From Rhizobium sp. CF080 (lineage in GTDB: Bacteria > Pseudomonadota > Alphaproteobacteria > Rhizobiales > Rhizobiaceae), in NCBI RefSeq assembly GCF_000282095.2, contig NZ_AKKC02000016.1, positions 372,001-436,000 of the forward strand: 64,000 nucleotides of DNA. The letters run 5' to 3'. The position numbers and the translations under genes are program-made. Shown here one piece after another: positions 44,601 through 51,638 of this stretch. The stretch's first letter is position 1. Each line of letters starts with the position of its first letter. The notes beneath the pieces are model-generated. The model was given only the letters and a program-made list of their open reading frames with translations. It made no database searches and was not told the origin of the DNA.

Positions 44601-44772
44601 CGCTGTCGTCGGCGGGCTGATCGTTTCCCAGGCGCTGACGCTGTTCATCACGCCCGTCATCTTCGTGGAGATGGACCGGTTCGGCCGCTTCCTCGGGAGG
44701 CTTTGGACGAAGAAGGACAAGGACCTGCACGAGGCAAACGACGACGCGCCGACGGCGATTGCGGCGGAGTAA
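41647..44772 (+). CDS. RND multidrug efflux permease (MdtB/AcrB family)
   Basis: A 1041-aa resistance-nodulation-division pump. It begins CIRRPVATTLLAIGAVLAGL and has twelve spans and two large periplasmic loops. The proton-relay region has VGLVVDDAIVMLENIMRHVE in TM4, with the paired Asp, and a second-half relay in LLMLIGIVKKNAIMMIDVAV, with Lys. FFPQEDIGRLTISTR opens the second loop. It exports amphipathic drugs, dyes or plant compounds using the proton gradient. Cotranscribed with the adaptor. No outer-membrane factor follows, so a shared TolC-like protein is probably used. Confidence 0.94.
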   Translation: MIPEFCIRRPVATTLLAIGAVLAGLAGYQLLPVAALPQIDFPTINVSAQLTGASPQTMATAVSTPLIKQFETIPGISEISATNSLGNTSIVLQFDLNRDIDAAAADVQAAISHATRQLPDNMTTPPSYRKTNPADAPVLLLSIRSDTMPRSKIDEIAEDVLSPSLSTLPGVAEVSIFGAQTYAVRVEVDPNKLQARNLGVDNVTNAIANANSQAPVGSLENNSQRLTINADTQRTNADQFRSLVIASPNGAPVHLGDVANVQDSVENLDAGSWYDGNQSIILAIQRQPDANTVDVVDSVRAKLPGLSAELPASVSINVMNDSSTAIRASISDVQFTLMLTIGLVVLVIYLFLGRITATLVPGLAVPLSLITTFGAMYVLGYSIDNISLLGLTLSVGLVVDDAIVMLENIMRHVEDGMPVMQAALTGASEVSSTIISMSVSLIAVFIPILLMGGVVGRLFNEFGMVVALAIVASAVVSLTVTPMLGSKLSDAHHRPSLIVRIFDAGFSRTLKAYDRSVGWCLRNRGIILLVFLASVGGSVYLFKTLPTSFFPQEDIGRLTISTRAREDISYPAMRDLQAQVATAVQKNPAVKHVTSIVGSNGRSSLNNGTIWVELKDRDKRPPLDQTLRELRQATFRFAGMKTFITPQQSLRFGGRATASQYQLVVQALNASQTSEWSDKIQTAMRADRAHFTDVTSDAQNDAIEANIKVDPEKAASFGITDDELRQTLQMAFGGYTAAEIQSTGDSYDVITEFDNTQQWNDQMLQGVRVMSSNGSLVPLSNFATIVRQTAPVTINQTGQLVSTTVSFNLPAGVSLSDATAAIDQIKANLQMPNDVFTSYGGTAQIFQQSQGNTPLLILAAVLTIYVVLGVLYESFIHPLTILSGLPAAAFGALLALKLFGFDLSIIALIGLLMLIGIVKKNAIMMIDVAVETMRSKGETAAVAIHEACVRRFRPIMMTTFCALLGALPIALGTGASSELRQPLGVAVVGGLIVSQALTLFITPVIFVEMDRFGRFLGRLWTKKDKDLHEANDDAPTAIAAE

Positions 44773-44820
44773 GCTCCCTTATCCTGCCGTTCCGCCCGGT
44801 GGAGGTGCTGCCCGTCCGGA

Positions 44821-46383
44821 TCAGAGGCTGGTGACGTATCGGCCGCCTTCCCACGTGAATATGGACTGACGCTGGTACGGTTCGGTGTATCGGCCGCAGT
44901 GTATTTTCGCGGAAGCCAGCTCCGAGGGATCCGGGTGGGGGGCGGCAACCATGCCGGTGAAGCTGCAGGTCAGCTCGATCCCATAGGTGCAGGTGTAGGA
45001 GCTTCCCGAACCGGCACACGAAAAAAGCTCCGCGCCCACGAGACCTAGATTGACGGTGACCCCGTCATTCATGATCCGCCCGAAGATTTTGTTGATCTCA
45101 TCGGCAATCGCCGCGCCCTCTTGGCTTCTGCCATATCCGATGTTGCACCCGAAGCGTTCCCGATTGAACTGGTGACCGCCGTCGTCGCAGCTATACTTCC
45201 TGGTGATCGCCACTTTCAACGCCTCGATCACCTCGTCGTCGCGAGGCGGGCGCTTGCCTTCAAGAGTGGCCATCTGCCGGCGGCCCTTGTCGATTTCCGC
45301 GCGGTCGACGATCTTGTGCTTCTCCACCAGGGCGAAAACGTCTGCGCAGCTCAGATCGAAGAGACCGGCCTGGAAGTTTTCGTACCTCGCCTTCTTGATG
45401 GTCCGGTACATGCCGATCTGCTTGCCTGTCACGCATTCCTCGAATGCCGCCTTCCACATCCGGGCGAATTCCGGATCGGTGGTTTCCTTGCCGGAGCAGT
45501 TGACAAGTTCCTCTCCGATATTGCCGGCCGAGCGCTTGCATGTGCTGAGGGCAGGCATTCCCAGCGGAACGCGCATGGCATCCAGATTTTCGCAGATCTT
45601 GGGGCCCGTGGCGTCGCGGCGCCAGGAAGCGGCGGCTTCCAAGGGGAACTTGCGTTCGATCATTCCATGCGCGCGACCGACGAACTGCCTGCACGAGCTG
45701 ACGCTCTTAAGGAAATCGCTTCCCGTGCCGCCGCGGCCGTCGATGAACAGGATGCCGCCAAGGCACTCGGGCGTGCTGTCCGGATCAAAGTTTCTGAAGG
45801 CGCTCTCGCAGGCTTTTCTCAATAGCTGGTTGGGAATGCCTCGACCGAAGCGGGGCGTGTTGCGTGCCTCGACAATGCAGTCCATGCGCTTGCCGTAATC
45901 GGCGAGCGCCTGACACGCTTTTTCCTTGTGCTTGCGCGGGTCGTCCTCCCCTCTCGCTATCCGTTCCAGGTCTTCCTTTGACGGCGGCTTTGTCCGACTG
46001 AGTTCGAACGAACCGCAGTTCTGGATATCCCCGGTATATCGCTTGCCGTCCGGAGAGACCTGGCCGACCAGCCTCACCGGCTTGTAGCCATTGGGGTTCT
46101 GCCGCCAGCTCCCCATCGCGAGCTCGATCAGACCGTCCGGCCTCAAGTTTGCTCTTACCGTGAAGACGGCAGCGGGTTTTCTCGTGCCGGGGAGAGTGAG
46201 GGAAACCACACCTTCGCGAATCTGTCCCCGCAGCTTGAGGGTCACCGTCGCCTCCAGCCGTTCCGATGCGCAGTCGTAGCGCCCGGCCCACTCTCCGAGG
46301 ATGGCATTGGCATCGGGTTCCTGACTTTGGGCCGGCATCGCCAGCGCCAGGCACACAAAGGCCGCCCAGAAGATGCACCTCAT
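44821..46383 (-). CDS. Exported Cys-rich hypothetical protein, 520 aa
   Basis: Signal peptide MRCIFWAAFVCLALAMPAQS precedes the mature start QEPDANAILGEWAGRYDC. An N-terminal beta-rich domain of about 100 residues (ILGEWAGRYDC, VTLKLRGQIREGVVSLTLPG, KRYTGDIQNCGSF) resembles the barrel-like carbohydrate- or lipid-binding folds of small exported proteins. A long, mostly helical region with about sixteen Cys follows (CQALADYGKRMDC, CSGKE, KYSCDDGGHQFNRERFGCNI). The start at 46383 gives the signal peptide; GGAGCC lies about ten bases upstream. No family recognised; disulfide-bonded periplasmic protein likely. Confidence 0.65.
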   Translation of the reverse strand: MRCIFWAAFVCLALAMPAQSQEPDANAILGEWAGRYDCASERLEATVTLKLRGQIREGVVSLTLPGTRKPAAVFTVRANLRPDGLIELAMGSWRQNPNGYKPVRLVGQVSPDGKRYTGDIQNCGSFELSRTKPPSKEDLERIARGEDDPRKHKEKACQALADYGKRMDCIVEARNTPRFGRGIPNQLLRKACESAFRNFDPDSTPECLGGILFIDGRGGTGSDFLKSVSSCRQFVGRAHGMIERKFPLEAAASWRRDATGPKICENLDAMRVPLGMPALSTCKRSAGNIGEELVNCSGKETTDPEFARMWKAAFEECVTGKQIGMYRTIKKARYENFQAGLFDLSCADVFALVEKHKIVDRAEIDKGRRQMATLEGKRPPRDDEVIEALKVAITRKYSCDDGGHQFNRERFGCNIGYGRSQEGAAIADEINKIFGRIMNDGVTVNLGLVGAELFSCAGSGSSYTCTYGIELTCSFTGMVAAPHPDPSELASAKIHCGRYTEPYQRQSIFTWEGGRYVTSL

Positions 46384-46678
46384 GCTCACAATAGGCTCCG
46401 ATGAAACGTCGATGATGGATGGGCAGGCGTTCGCCAGGATAGGTTGCGCCGTCCCCACCGACAATTCGCCTGATGGAGCTAGGATGTCGCGGACCACCGC
46501 GTCGGCGACGAATACGGTTAGGGTAACGTTAATGACTAACCTGAATATCGAACTCCGTTTGCATTAGCCATCCCTAAAGCTTCTTATAGGTGGTGCAGCG
46601 TAGTACTGCGTACACGCTGTGGCGGTCGGGCTTGGGGGTCGCCCGGCCGCTCTCAGTTTCAGGCAAGGGGCTGGAAAA

Positions 46679-47503
46679 TCAGAAACTTTCGGCCAGTTTC
46701 GGGAAATCGCGGATCAGCGAATCCCGCACCACGAAGCTGATCGGGTCGTTCGGATAGCGCTTGGTATCGACCAGCAGCCTTGCGAAGATGACGCGGCGCT
46801 CGTCCTTCATCGCCCAGCCGACGAACCAGCCGAGCGGGCGGTCGTAATCCACCTTGCCAGCCTTGTCACGCAGCCAGCCGGAGCCGGTCTTGCCCTGGAT
46901 GTCCCAGCCGTCGCCCGCCTCGAAATGCGGCACGATCGCCAGCGTCATGTCGACCGCATGTTCGGAGATCGGCAGGCCGCCGTTCAGGAACCGGCGCAGG
47001 AACCGCACCTGCTCGTCGGCGGAAATCTTCAGCGACGACATCAGCCAGGATTCGGTCAGGCCATCGGTATTGCCCGGGCCGCCGGCGATGTCGCGATTGC
47101 CGTAACCGAAGCGCTGAACGTAATCCGCAAAGGCTTTGCTCCCGAGCTTGCGGGTGATTTCCTGCGAATACCAGACGATCGAGTCCTTTTCCCAGATCAC
47201 CGGATCGACATCCTTCTTCACCCGCTCCGGCCCCTTGAACTTCTCCTGGTACTTCCAGCGCGGGTTCTGGGCATCGGTGAGGATACCGGCATCATAACCC
47301 ATCATGGCCAAAGGCAGTTTGAAGGTCGACTGGGGATAAAAGCCCTGGTCGCAGGTGCCCTGACGGTAGAGCGCATCGCCGCTGTCCTCGTCGATGATGA
47401 CGGTGCAGCGGATCGGATCGGCGGCACCGGCGGAGGCGCAATCAAGAAAAGTAACGGTAATTCCGAGAGAAAATGCCAGAAGAAAAGAATTTCTGAAAGC
47501 CAT
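46679..47503 (-). CDS. Class D (OXA-type) beta-lactamase
   Basis: A 274-aa periplasmic serine beta-lactamase. Signal peptide (FLLAFSLGITVTFLDCASAG), then the full set of class D motifs: S59-T-F-K62 (nucleophile Ser and carboxylatable Lys), S108-I-V110, Y134-G-N136, W153 in ESWLMSSLKIS (stabilises carbamylated Lys), and K205-T-G207 in GKTGSGW. Two Cys near the N-terminus (RCTVIID, TCDQG) may form a disulfide. Divergent from ampR, implying peptidoglycan-fragment-controlled expression. The spectrum cannot be read from sequence. Confidence 0.93.
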   Translation of the reverse strand: MAFRNSFLLAFSLGITVTFLDCASAGAADPIRCTVIIDEDSGDALYRQGTCDQGFYPQSTFKLPLAMMGYDAGILTDAQNPRWKYQEKFKGPERVKKDVDPVIWEKDSIVWYSQEITRKLGSKAFADYVQRFGYGNRDIAGGPGNTDGLTESWLMSSLKISADEQVRFLRRFLNGGLPISEHAVDMTLAIVPHFEAGDGWDIQGKTGSGWLRDKAGKVDYDRPLGWFVGWAMKDERRVIFARLLVDTKRYPNDPISFVVRDSLIRDFPKLAESF

Positions 47504-47607
47504 CGAGGTGCTCCAATTGGGGTGACACCGCTTTTCTAGGTCGGCTTGCTAGCCCCAATCAAACGATGATATCTGCGGGCAGACATGAATCAAACTAGGG
47601 CATGGCC
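47504..47607. promoter_or_regulatory. Divergent beta-lactamase/ampR control region
   Basis: The 104-bp region has two features: ATTGGGG (47516-47522) with its complement CCCCAAT (47553-47559), and GGCT-N4-AGCC (47543-47554), a short LysR-like dyad. AmpR proteins bind an intercistronic site of this kind in ampC systems. The exact operator here is a guess. Confidence 0.5.
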
Positions 47608-48498
47608 ATGGTTCGACCATATTTGCCGCTGAACGCGCTGCGGGCTTTCGAGGCGGCCGCGCGGCACCTCTCCTTCACGAGGGCGGCGATCGAGCTCTGC
47701 GTCACCCAGGCGGCCGTCAGCCATCAGGTGAAGCTGCTCGAACAAAGGCTCGGCGTGACGCTGTTCCGGCGCCTGCCGCGCGGGCTGATGATCACCGAGG
47801 AAGGACTGGCGCTGCTGCCGGCGCTGCAGGACAGTTTCGACCGCATGGCCGCCATGCTGGAGCGCTTCGAAGACGGGCATGTGCGCGAGGTGCTGAAGCT
47901 CGGCGCGGTCGGGACGCTGGCGGTCGGCTGGCTGCTGCCGCGGCTTGCCGACTTCCGGGAAAAATACCCGTTCATCGACTTGAGGCTCTCGACCAACAAC
48001 AACCGCGTCGACATCGCCGCCGAAGGGCTCGACTACACGATCAAGTTCGGCAACGGCGCCTGGCACGATATCGAGGCGGAGGCGCTGTTCGAGACGCCGC
48101 TTTCCGTCCTCTGCATTCCGCCGGTCGCAAGGCAGCTCAAAACCCCGGAGGATGTCGCCCACCAGGTGCTGCTGCGTTCCTACCGCGCCGACGAATGGCC
48201 GAGCTGGTTCGAGGCGGCGCATGTCGCCCCGCCGCAAATTCGCGGCCTCGTGTTCGACAGTTCCGTGCTGATGGTCGAAGCGGCGATGCAAGGGGCGGGC
48301 GTGGCGCTCGCCCCGCCGCTGATGTTCTCCCGCCAGCTTGCCGCCGGCATGATCGAACAGCCCTTCCCGATCACCATTTCCAAGGGCAGCTACTGGCTGA
48401 CCCGGCTCAAATCCCGCACCGTGACGCCGGCCATGGAAATGTTCCGCAACTGGCTTGCGGAACAGGCGGCGGAGACGCGGCGACAGCGGGAAATCTAG
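47608..48498 (+). CDS. ampR: AmpR, LysR-family beta-lactamase regulator
   Basis: A 296-aa LTTR that matches AmpR closely along its length: RPYLPLNALRAFEAAARHLS, the HTH region AIELCVTQAAVSHQVKLLEQ, and the effector-domain signature LSTNNNRVDIAAEGLDYTIK then FGNGAWHDIEAE. It ends with GSYWLTRLKSRTVTPAMEMF. AmpR senses UDP-MurNAc-pentapeptide (repressing) and anhydromuropeptides (activating). The ATG at 47608 aligns with the AmpR start and has AGGG seven bases upstream; 47602 lacks spacing. The neighbour is a class D, not a class C, enzyme. Confidence 0.9.
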   Translation: MVRPYLPLNALRAFEAAARHLSFTRAAIELCVTQAAVSHQVKLLEQRLGVTLFRRLPRGLMITEEGLALLPALQDSFDRMAAMLERFEDGHVREVLKLGAVGTLAVGWLLPRLADFREKYPFIDLRLSTNNNRVDIAAEGLDYTIKFGNGAWHDIEAEALFETPLSVLCIPPVARQLKTPEDVAHQVLLRSYRADEWPSWFEAAHVAPPQIRGLVFDSSVLMVEAAMQGAGVALAPPLMFSRQLAAGMIEQPFPITISKGSYWLTRLKSRTVTPAMEMFRNWLAEQAAETRRQREI

Positions 48499-48638
48499 GG
48501 TTTGCGGGGTTGCCATCCCGTCCGCCTTGTGCGATCACGCGCCCTCTCAAAAATTCCGGGCGCCAGTAGCGCCCTTTTCGCATTCGGAGCCTCATCGCTC
48601 CGGTTCAATGATCTTCGATGGATAAAAGGAGCACGGCG

Positions 48639-49931
48639 ATGGCACGGGCGCTCGGGCTTGATTTCGGCACGACGAATACGGTTCTGGCACTGGCGGATGG
48701 CGGCAGCACCACCCATTCGATGCGCTTCACCAGCAGCGCCGGCGAGAGCGATTCGATGCGCACCGCGCTCTCCTTCATGAAGGATCCGGTGATGGGGGCG
48801 CAGGCGCTGAAGGTCGAGGCGGGTCAGGCGGCGATCCGCCAGTTCATCGACAATCCCGGCGACTGCCGTTTCCTGCAGTCGATCAAGACGTTTGCGGCGA
48901 GCGCGCTCTTCCAGGGCACGCTGGTGTTTGCCCGCCGGCACGTCTTCGAGGACCTGATGGAGATCTTCCTGAAGCGCCTGAAGATCTATGCGGAGGACAA
49001 CTGGCCGAGCGACGTGTCGCGGGTTATCGCCGGGCGGCCAGTGCATTTCGCCGGTGCCAATCCGGATCCGAAGCTTGCGACCGAGCGCTACAACGAGGCG
49101 CTGACCCGGCTCGGCTTTCCGGAAATCCACTATGTCTACGAGCCGGTCGCGGCTGCCTATTACTTCGCCCAGACGCTGAAGAGCGATGCCACCGTGCTCG
49201 TCGCCGATTTCGGCGGCGGCACCACCGACTATTCGCTGATCCGCTTCGAAACCAAGGCCGGCAAGCTGACCGCCACCCCGATCGGACATTCCGGCGTCGG
49301 CGTGGCGGGCGACCATTTCGACTACCGCATGATCGACAACCTGGTGGCGCCGGAAATCGGCAAGGGCAGCAAGTTCAAGAGTTTCGACAAGGTGCTGGAC
49401 GTGCCGGCCGGCTATTACGTCAATTTCGGCCGCTGGAACCAGCTGTCGATCTTCAAGACCAGCCGCGAGTTCACCGACCTGAAGTCACTGGTGCGCTCGG
49501 CGCTGGAGCCGGACAAGCTCGAACTGTTCGTCGACCTCGTCGACCATGACGAGGGTTATCCGCTCTACCAGGCGATTTCGGCGACCAAGATGGCGCTGTC
49601 GGGCGCGGAGGAAGCGGAGTTCAATTTCGCGCCGCTCGGCAAGGCGGGCCGCAAAATGGTGAAGCGCACGGATTTCGAAAGCTGGATCGCCGAAGACCTC
49701 GGCCGTATCGAGGGCGCGCTGGACGAGGTGCTGGAAAAAACCGGCACCGCGCCTGCCGAGATCGACAAGGTGTTCCTCACCGGCGGCACCTCCTTCGTGC
49801 CGGCCGTGCGCAGCATCTTCACGCGGCGATTCGATGCCGGCAAGATCGAGAGCGGCGGCGAACTTTTGTCGATCGCCCACGGCCTGGCGCTGATCGGCGA
49901 GAGCGACAATATCGCGCAATGGGCGGCTTGA
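48639..49931 (+). CDS. Hsp70-family ATPase-domain protein (YegD-like)
   Basis: A 430-aa actin-fold ATPase. It shows ALGLDFGTTNTVLALADGGS (phosphate-1), the central VLVADFGGGTTDYSLIRFET (phosphate-2) and VFLTGGTSFVPAVRSIF (adenosine). The C-terminal substrate-binding domain of DnaK is absent, as in YegD. AAGGAG lies seven bases before ATG 48639; the in-frame ATG at 48618 would add seven residues with no SD. Function of the YegD group is unclear; a chaperone-like or stress role is plausible. Followed by palindromic repeats. Confidence 0.87.
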   Translation: MARALGLDFGTTNTVLALADGGSTTHSMRFTSSAGESDSMRTALSFMKDPVMGAQALKVEAGQAAIRQFIDNPGDCRFLQSIKTFAASALFQGTLVFARRHVFEDLMEIFLKRLKIYAEDNWPSDVSRVIAGRPVHFAGANPDPKLATERYNEALTRLGFPEIHYVYEPVAAAYYFAQTLKSDATVLVADFGGGTTDYSLIRFETKAGKLTATPIGHSGVGVAGDHFDYRMIDNLVAPEIGKGSKFKSFDKVLDVPAGYYVNFGRWNQLSIFKTSREFTDLKSLVRSALEPDKLELFVDLVDHDEGYPLYQAISATKMALSGAEEAEFNFAPLGKAGRKMVKRTDFESWIAEDLGRIEGALDEVLEKTGTAPAEIDKVFLTGGTSFVPAVRSIFTRRFDAGKIESGGELLSIAHGLALIGESDNIAQWAA

Positions 49932-49948
49932 GGGCGGCGTACTCCCGC

Positions 49949-50091
49949 TGATCTCCCCCCTTGAGGGGAGATGTCACCGAAGGTGACAGAGGGGGTAGCG
50001 ACGGTGCGGCAAAACATTCGGCCAGAGAATATGCGGAGAGGTTACCCCCCTCTGCCCTGCCGGGCATCTCCCCCTCAAGGGGGGAGATCGG
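49949..50091. repeat. Inverted pair of dispersed palindromic repeats
   Basis: A reversed copy at 49949-50000 (ATCTCCCCCCTTGAGGGG, but with GTCACCGAAGGTGACAGAGG in place of the usual GCCCGGCAGGGC hairpin) and a forward full copy at 50043-50091. The variant shows that the second palindrome can be swapped while the CCCCTTGAGGGG hairpin stays. Confidence 0.8.
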
Positions 50092-50179
50092 CTAGCCGCG
50101 CCGTCTCCGTCCACATCCCATCGCCCATTCGGGCCCAAAAGCGGTTCCCTCTTCGTTGCGACATGCTGTAGTGTGAACG

Positions 50180-51082
50180 ATGATGAACATCGCCAAAGAC
50201 ATGGACGCCCCTGAACTCGCCGCCCTTCTGCATTTCTATGCGGATGCGGGTGTCGAGTGGCTTGTCGAGGACGACCCTGTCGACCGGTTCGCGCAGTTTG
50301 CGGCCCAGAAAGCGGCACAGGCTGAGGCGAGAGCCCCGGCATCTTCGCGGCAGCAGCAGCCGGCCCAGAACGAGCCCGCCCCCACGTCCCGAGCGGCGGC
50401 ATCGACGCCAAAACGCACTGCCCCAACGGCACGCGCCGCGGCCCCACCACCCGCTTCCGCGCCCGTATCGGTGCCCGACGAGCAGGCGGTCGCCTCGGCG
50501 CGGTTTGCGGCGGAAAGCGCCCGCTCGCTCGACGAACTCAAGACGGCGCTCGAAGCCTTCAACGGCTGCAACCTGAAGAACGGGGCGCGCAACACCGTGT
50601 TTGCGAGCGGCAATCCTGCGTCCGGCATCATGGTGATCGGCCCGATGCCGAATGCCGACGACGACCGCGACGGCGTTCCTTTCGCCGGCCGGCAGGGGCA
50701 GCTGCTCGACCGCATGCTTGGCGCAACCGGCCTTGCCCGCGACGCCGTTCTGCTCACCAACGTCATCCCCTGGCGGCCGCCGGGCAACCGCATGCCGTCG
50801 CAGGCGGAAATGGATATCTGCCGACCGTTCCTGGAGCGCCAGGTGGCGCTCGCCGAACCGAAACTGCTGCTGCTGCTCGGCAACTTTCCGGCGCGTTTCT
50901 TCTTTGGCGGCAATGGCACGATCCATTCGATGCGCGGCGAATGGCGCGATCTCTCCTTCGGCGGGCTGACCGTGTCGGCGATCGCCACCCTGCACCCGCA
51001 GGAATTGCTGGCGGCACCTGCCAACAAGGCGCTGGCCTGGCAGGATTTGCTGATGTTCAAAATGCGGCTTTCCGGGCGCTGA
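50180..51082 (+). CDS. Uracil-DNA glycosylase family 4-like protein
   Basis: A 300-aa protein: a roughly 120-residue, Ala/Pro-rich linker-like N-terminal part, then a UDG fold (AFNGCNLKNGARNTVFASGN, GVPFAGRQGQLLDRMLGATG, LLTNVIPWRPPGNRMPSQAE, LLLLLGNFPARFFFG, ATLHPQELLAAP). Family 4 enzymes use GExPGxxED in the active site; here that motif reads G154-P-M-P-N-A-D-D-D. Only one of the CxxC pair is kept near residue 132, so a 4Fe-4S cluster, if present, has altered ligands. It may excise uracil with altered activity or have another DNA role. Confidence 0.82.
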   Translation: MMNIAKDMDAPELAALLHFYADAGVEWLVEDDPVDRFAQFAAQKAAQAEARAPASSRQQQPAQNEPAPTSRAAASTPKRTAPTARAAAPPPASAPVSVPDEQAVASARFAAESARSLDELKTALEAFNGCNLKNGARNTVFASGNPASGIMVIGPMPNADDDRDGVPFAGRQGQLLDRMLGATGLARDAVLLTNVIPWRPPGNRMPSQAEMDICRPFLERQVALAEPKLLLLLGNFPARFFFGGNGTIHSMRGEWRDLSFGGLTVSAIATLHPQELLAAPANKALAWQDLLMFKMRLSGR

Positions 51083-51141
51083 CTGCCCGCATTCGGGCAG
51101 AACTGCCCAAAATTTGCGTAGGGTTACGGAAATATGAAGAC

Positions 51142-51208
51142 TGCCATGCAAATCACGCATGGCAGCGCAGCGTTTCGTTGCATTGCAGAATCGATGTTGC
51201 GCTGCAAT
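51142..51208 (+). other. Two successive hairpins in the leader of the small-gene pair
   Basis: TGCCATGC (51142-51149) pairs with GCATGGCA (51157-51164) across 7 nt. ATTGCAG (51182-51188) pairs with CTGCAAT (51202-51208) across 13 nt. They lie 50-115 bp before the first small gene and could be a structured leader or a pair of regulator sites. Confidence 0.5.
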
Positions 51209-51256
51209 ATTAGAGCTGTGTCTTGGGAGGAATTCTAGGTTTAAGGAACCAAGGCC

Positions 51257-51448
51257 ATGACTACCCGCTTCCGCCCGATCCATTCGGGTTTCGAAACTCT
51301 TCGCATCGCCGGCCTGTCGCCGCGATCGACGAAGGGTTATCACCATTTCGGCTCTGCGACGAACGAACAGCTTACCTCCCGCGCCATGGCGCGTCCGGTC
51401 GGCATCACCCGTCCGGCTGCGGTCTTTGCCGATTTCCGCGAACGTTGA
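51257..51448 (+). CDS. Small basic protein, pair member A
   Basis: A 63-aa protein rich in Arg and Thr (MTTRFRPIHSGFETLRIAGL, SPRSTKGYHHFGSATNEQLT, SRAMARPVGITRPAAVFADF). AAGG precedes the ATG. It has neither a signal peptide nor a membrane segment. The stretch HFGSATNEQLTSRAMA resembles HIGAAVNASREYSRAGA in the next gene, suggesting the two are paralogues. Function unknown. Confidence 0.55.
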   Translation: MTTRFRPIHSGFETLRIAGLSPRSTKGYHHFGSATNEQLTSRAMARPVGITRPAAVFADFRER

Positions 51449-51475
51449 TCGCGCGACACCAAGGAAGCATCAGCC

Positions 51476-51625
51476 ATGACGGCTATTCTCCACCCGATCC
51501 GTACCCTGCGTGAGAACTTTTCTCACATCGGCGCTGCCGTGAACGCCTCGCGTGAATACAGCCGCGCGGGTGCTGCCCGCGCCTGCGCCGAGACCAATCC
51601 GGTCACCGCGGCCATCCCGCTTTAA
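51476..51625 (+). CDS. Small basic protein, pair member B (49 aa)
   Basis: A 49-codon gene (MTAILHPIRTLRENFSHIGA, AVNASREYSRAGAARACAET, NPVTAAIPL) that begins 27 bp after member A. AAGGAAG precedes its ATG at about ten bases. Similar spacing, composition and the H-[FI]-G-[SA]-A-x-N...S-R-A pattern link it to member A. It ends 13 bp before the stop of the convergent DMT transporter gene. No family recognised. Confidence 0.5.
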   Translation: MTAILHPIRTLRENFSHIGAAVNASREYSRAGAARACAETNPVTAAIPL

Positions 51626-51638
51626 ACACCCGGCCTGA

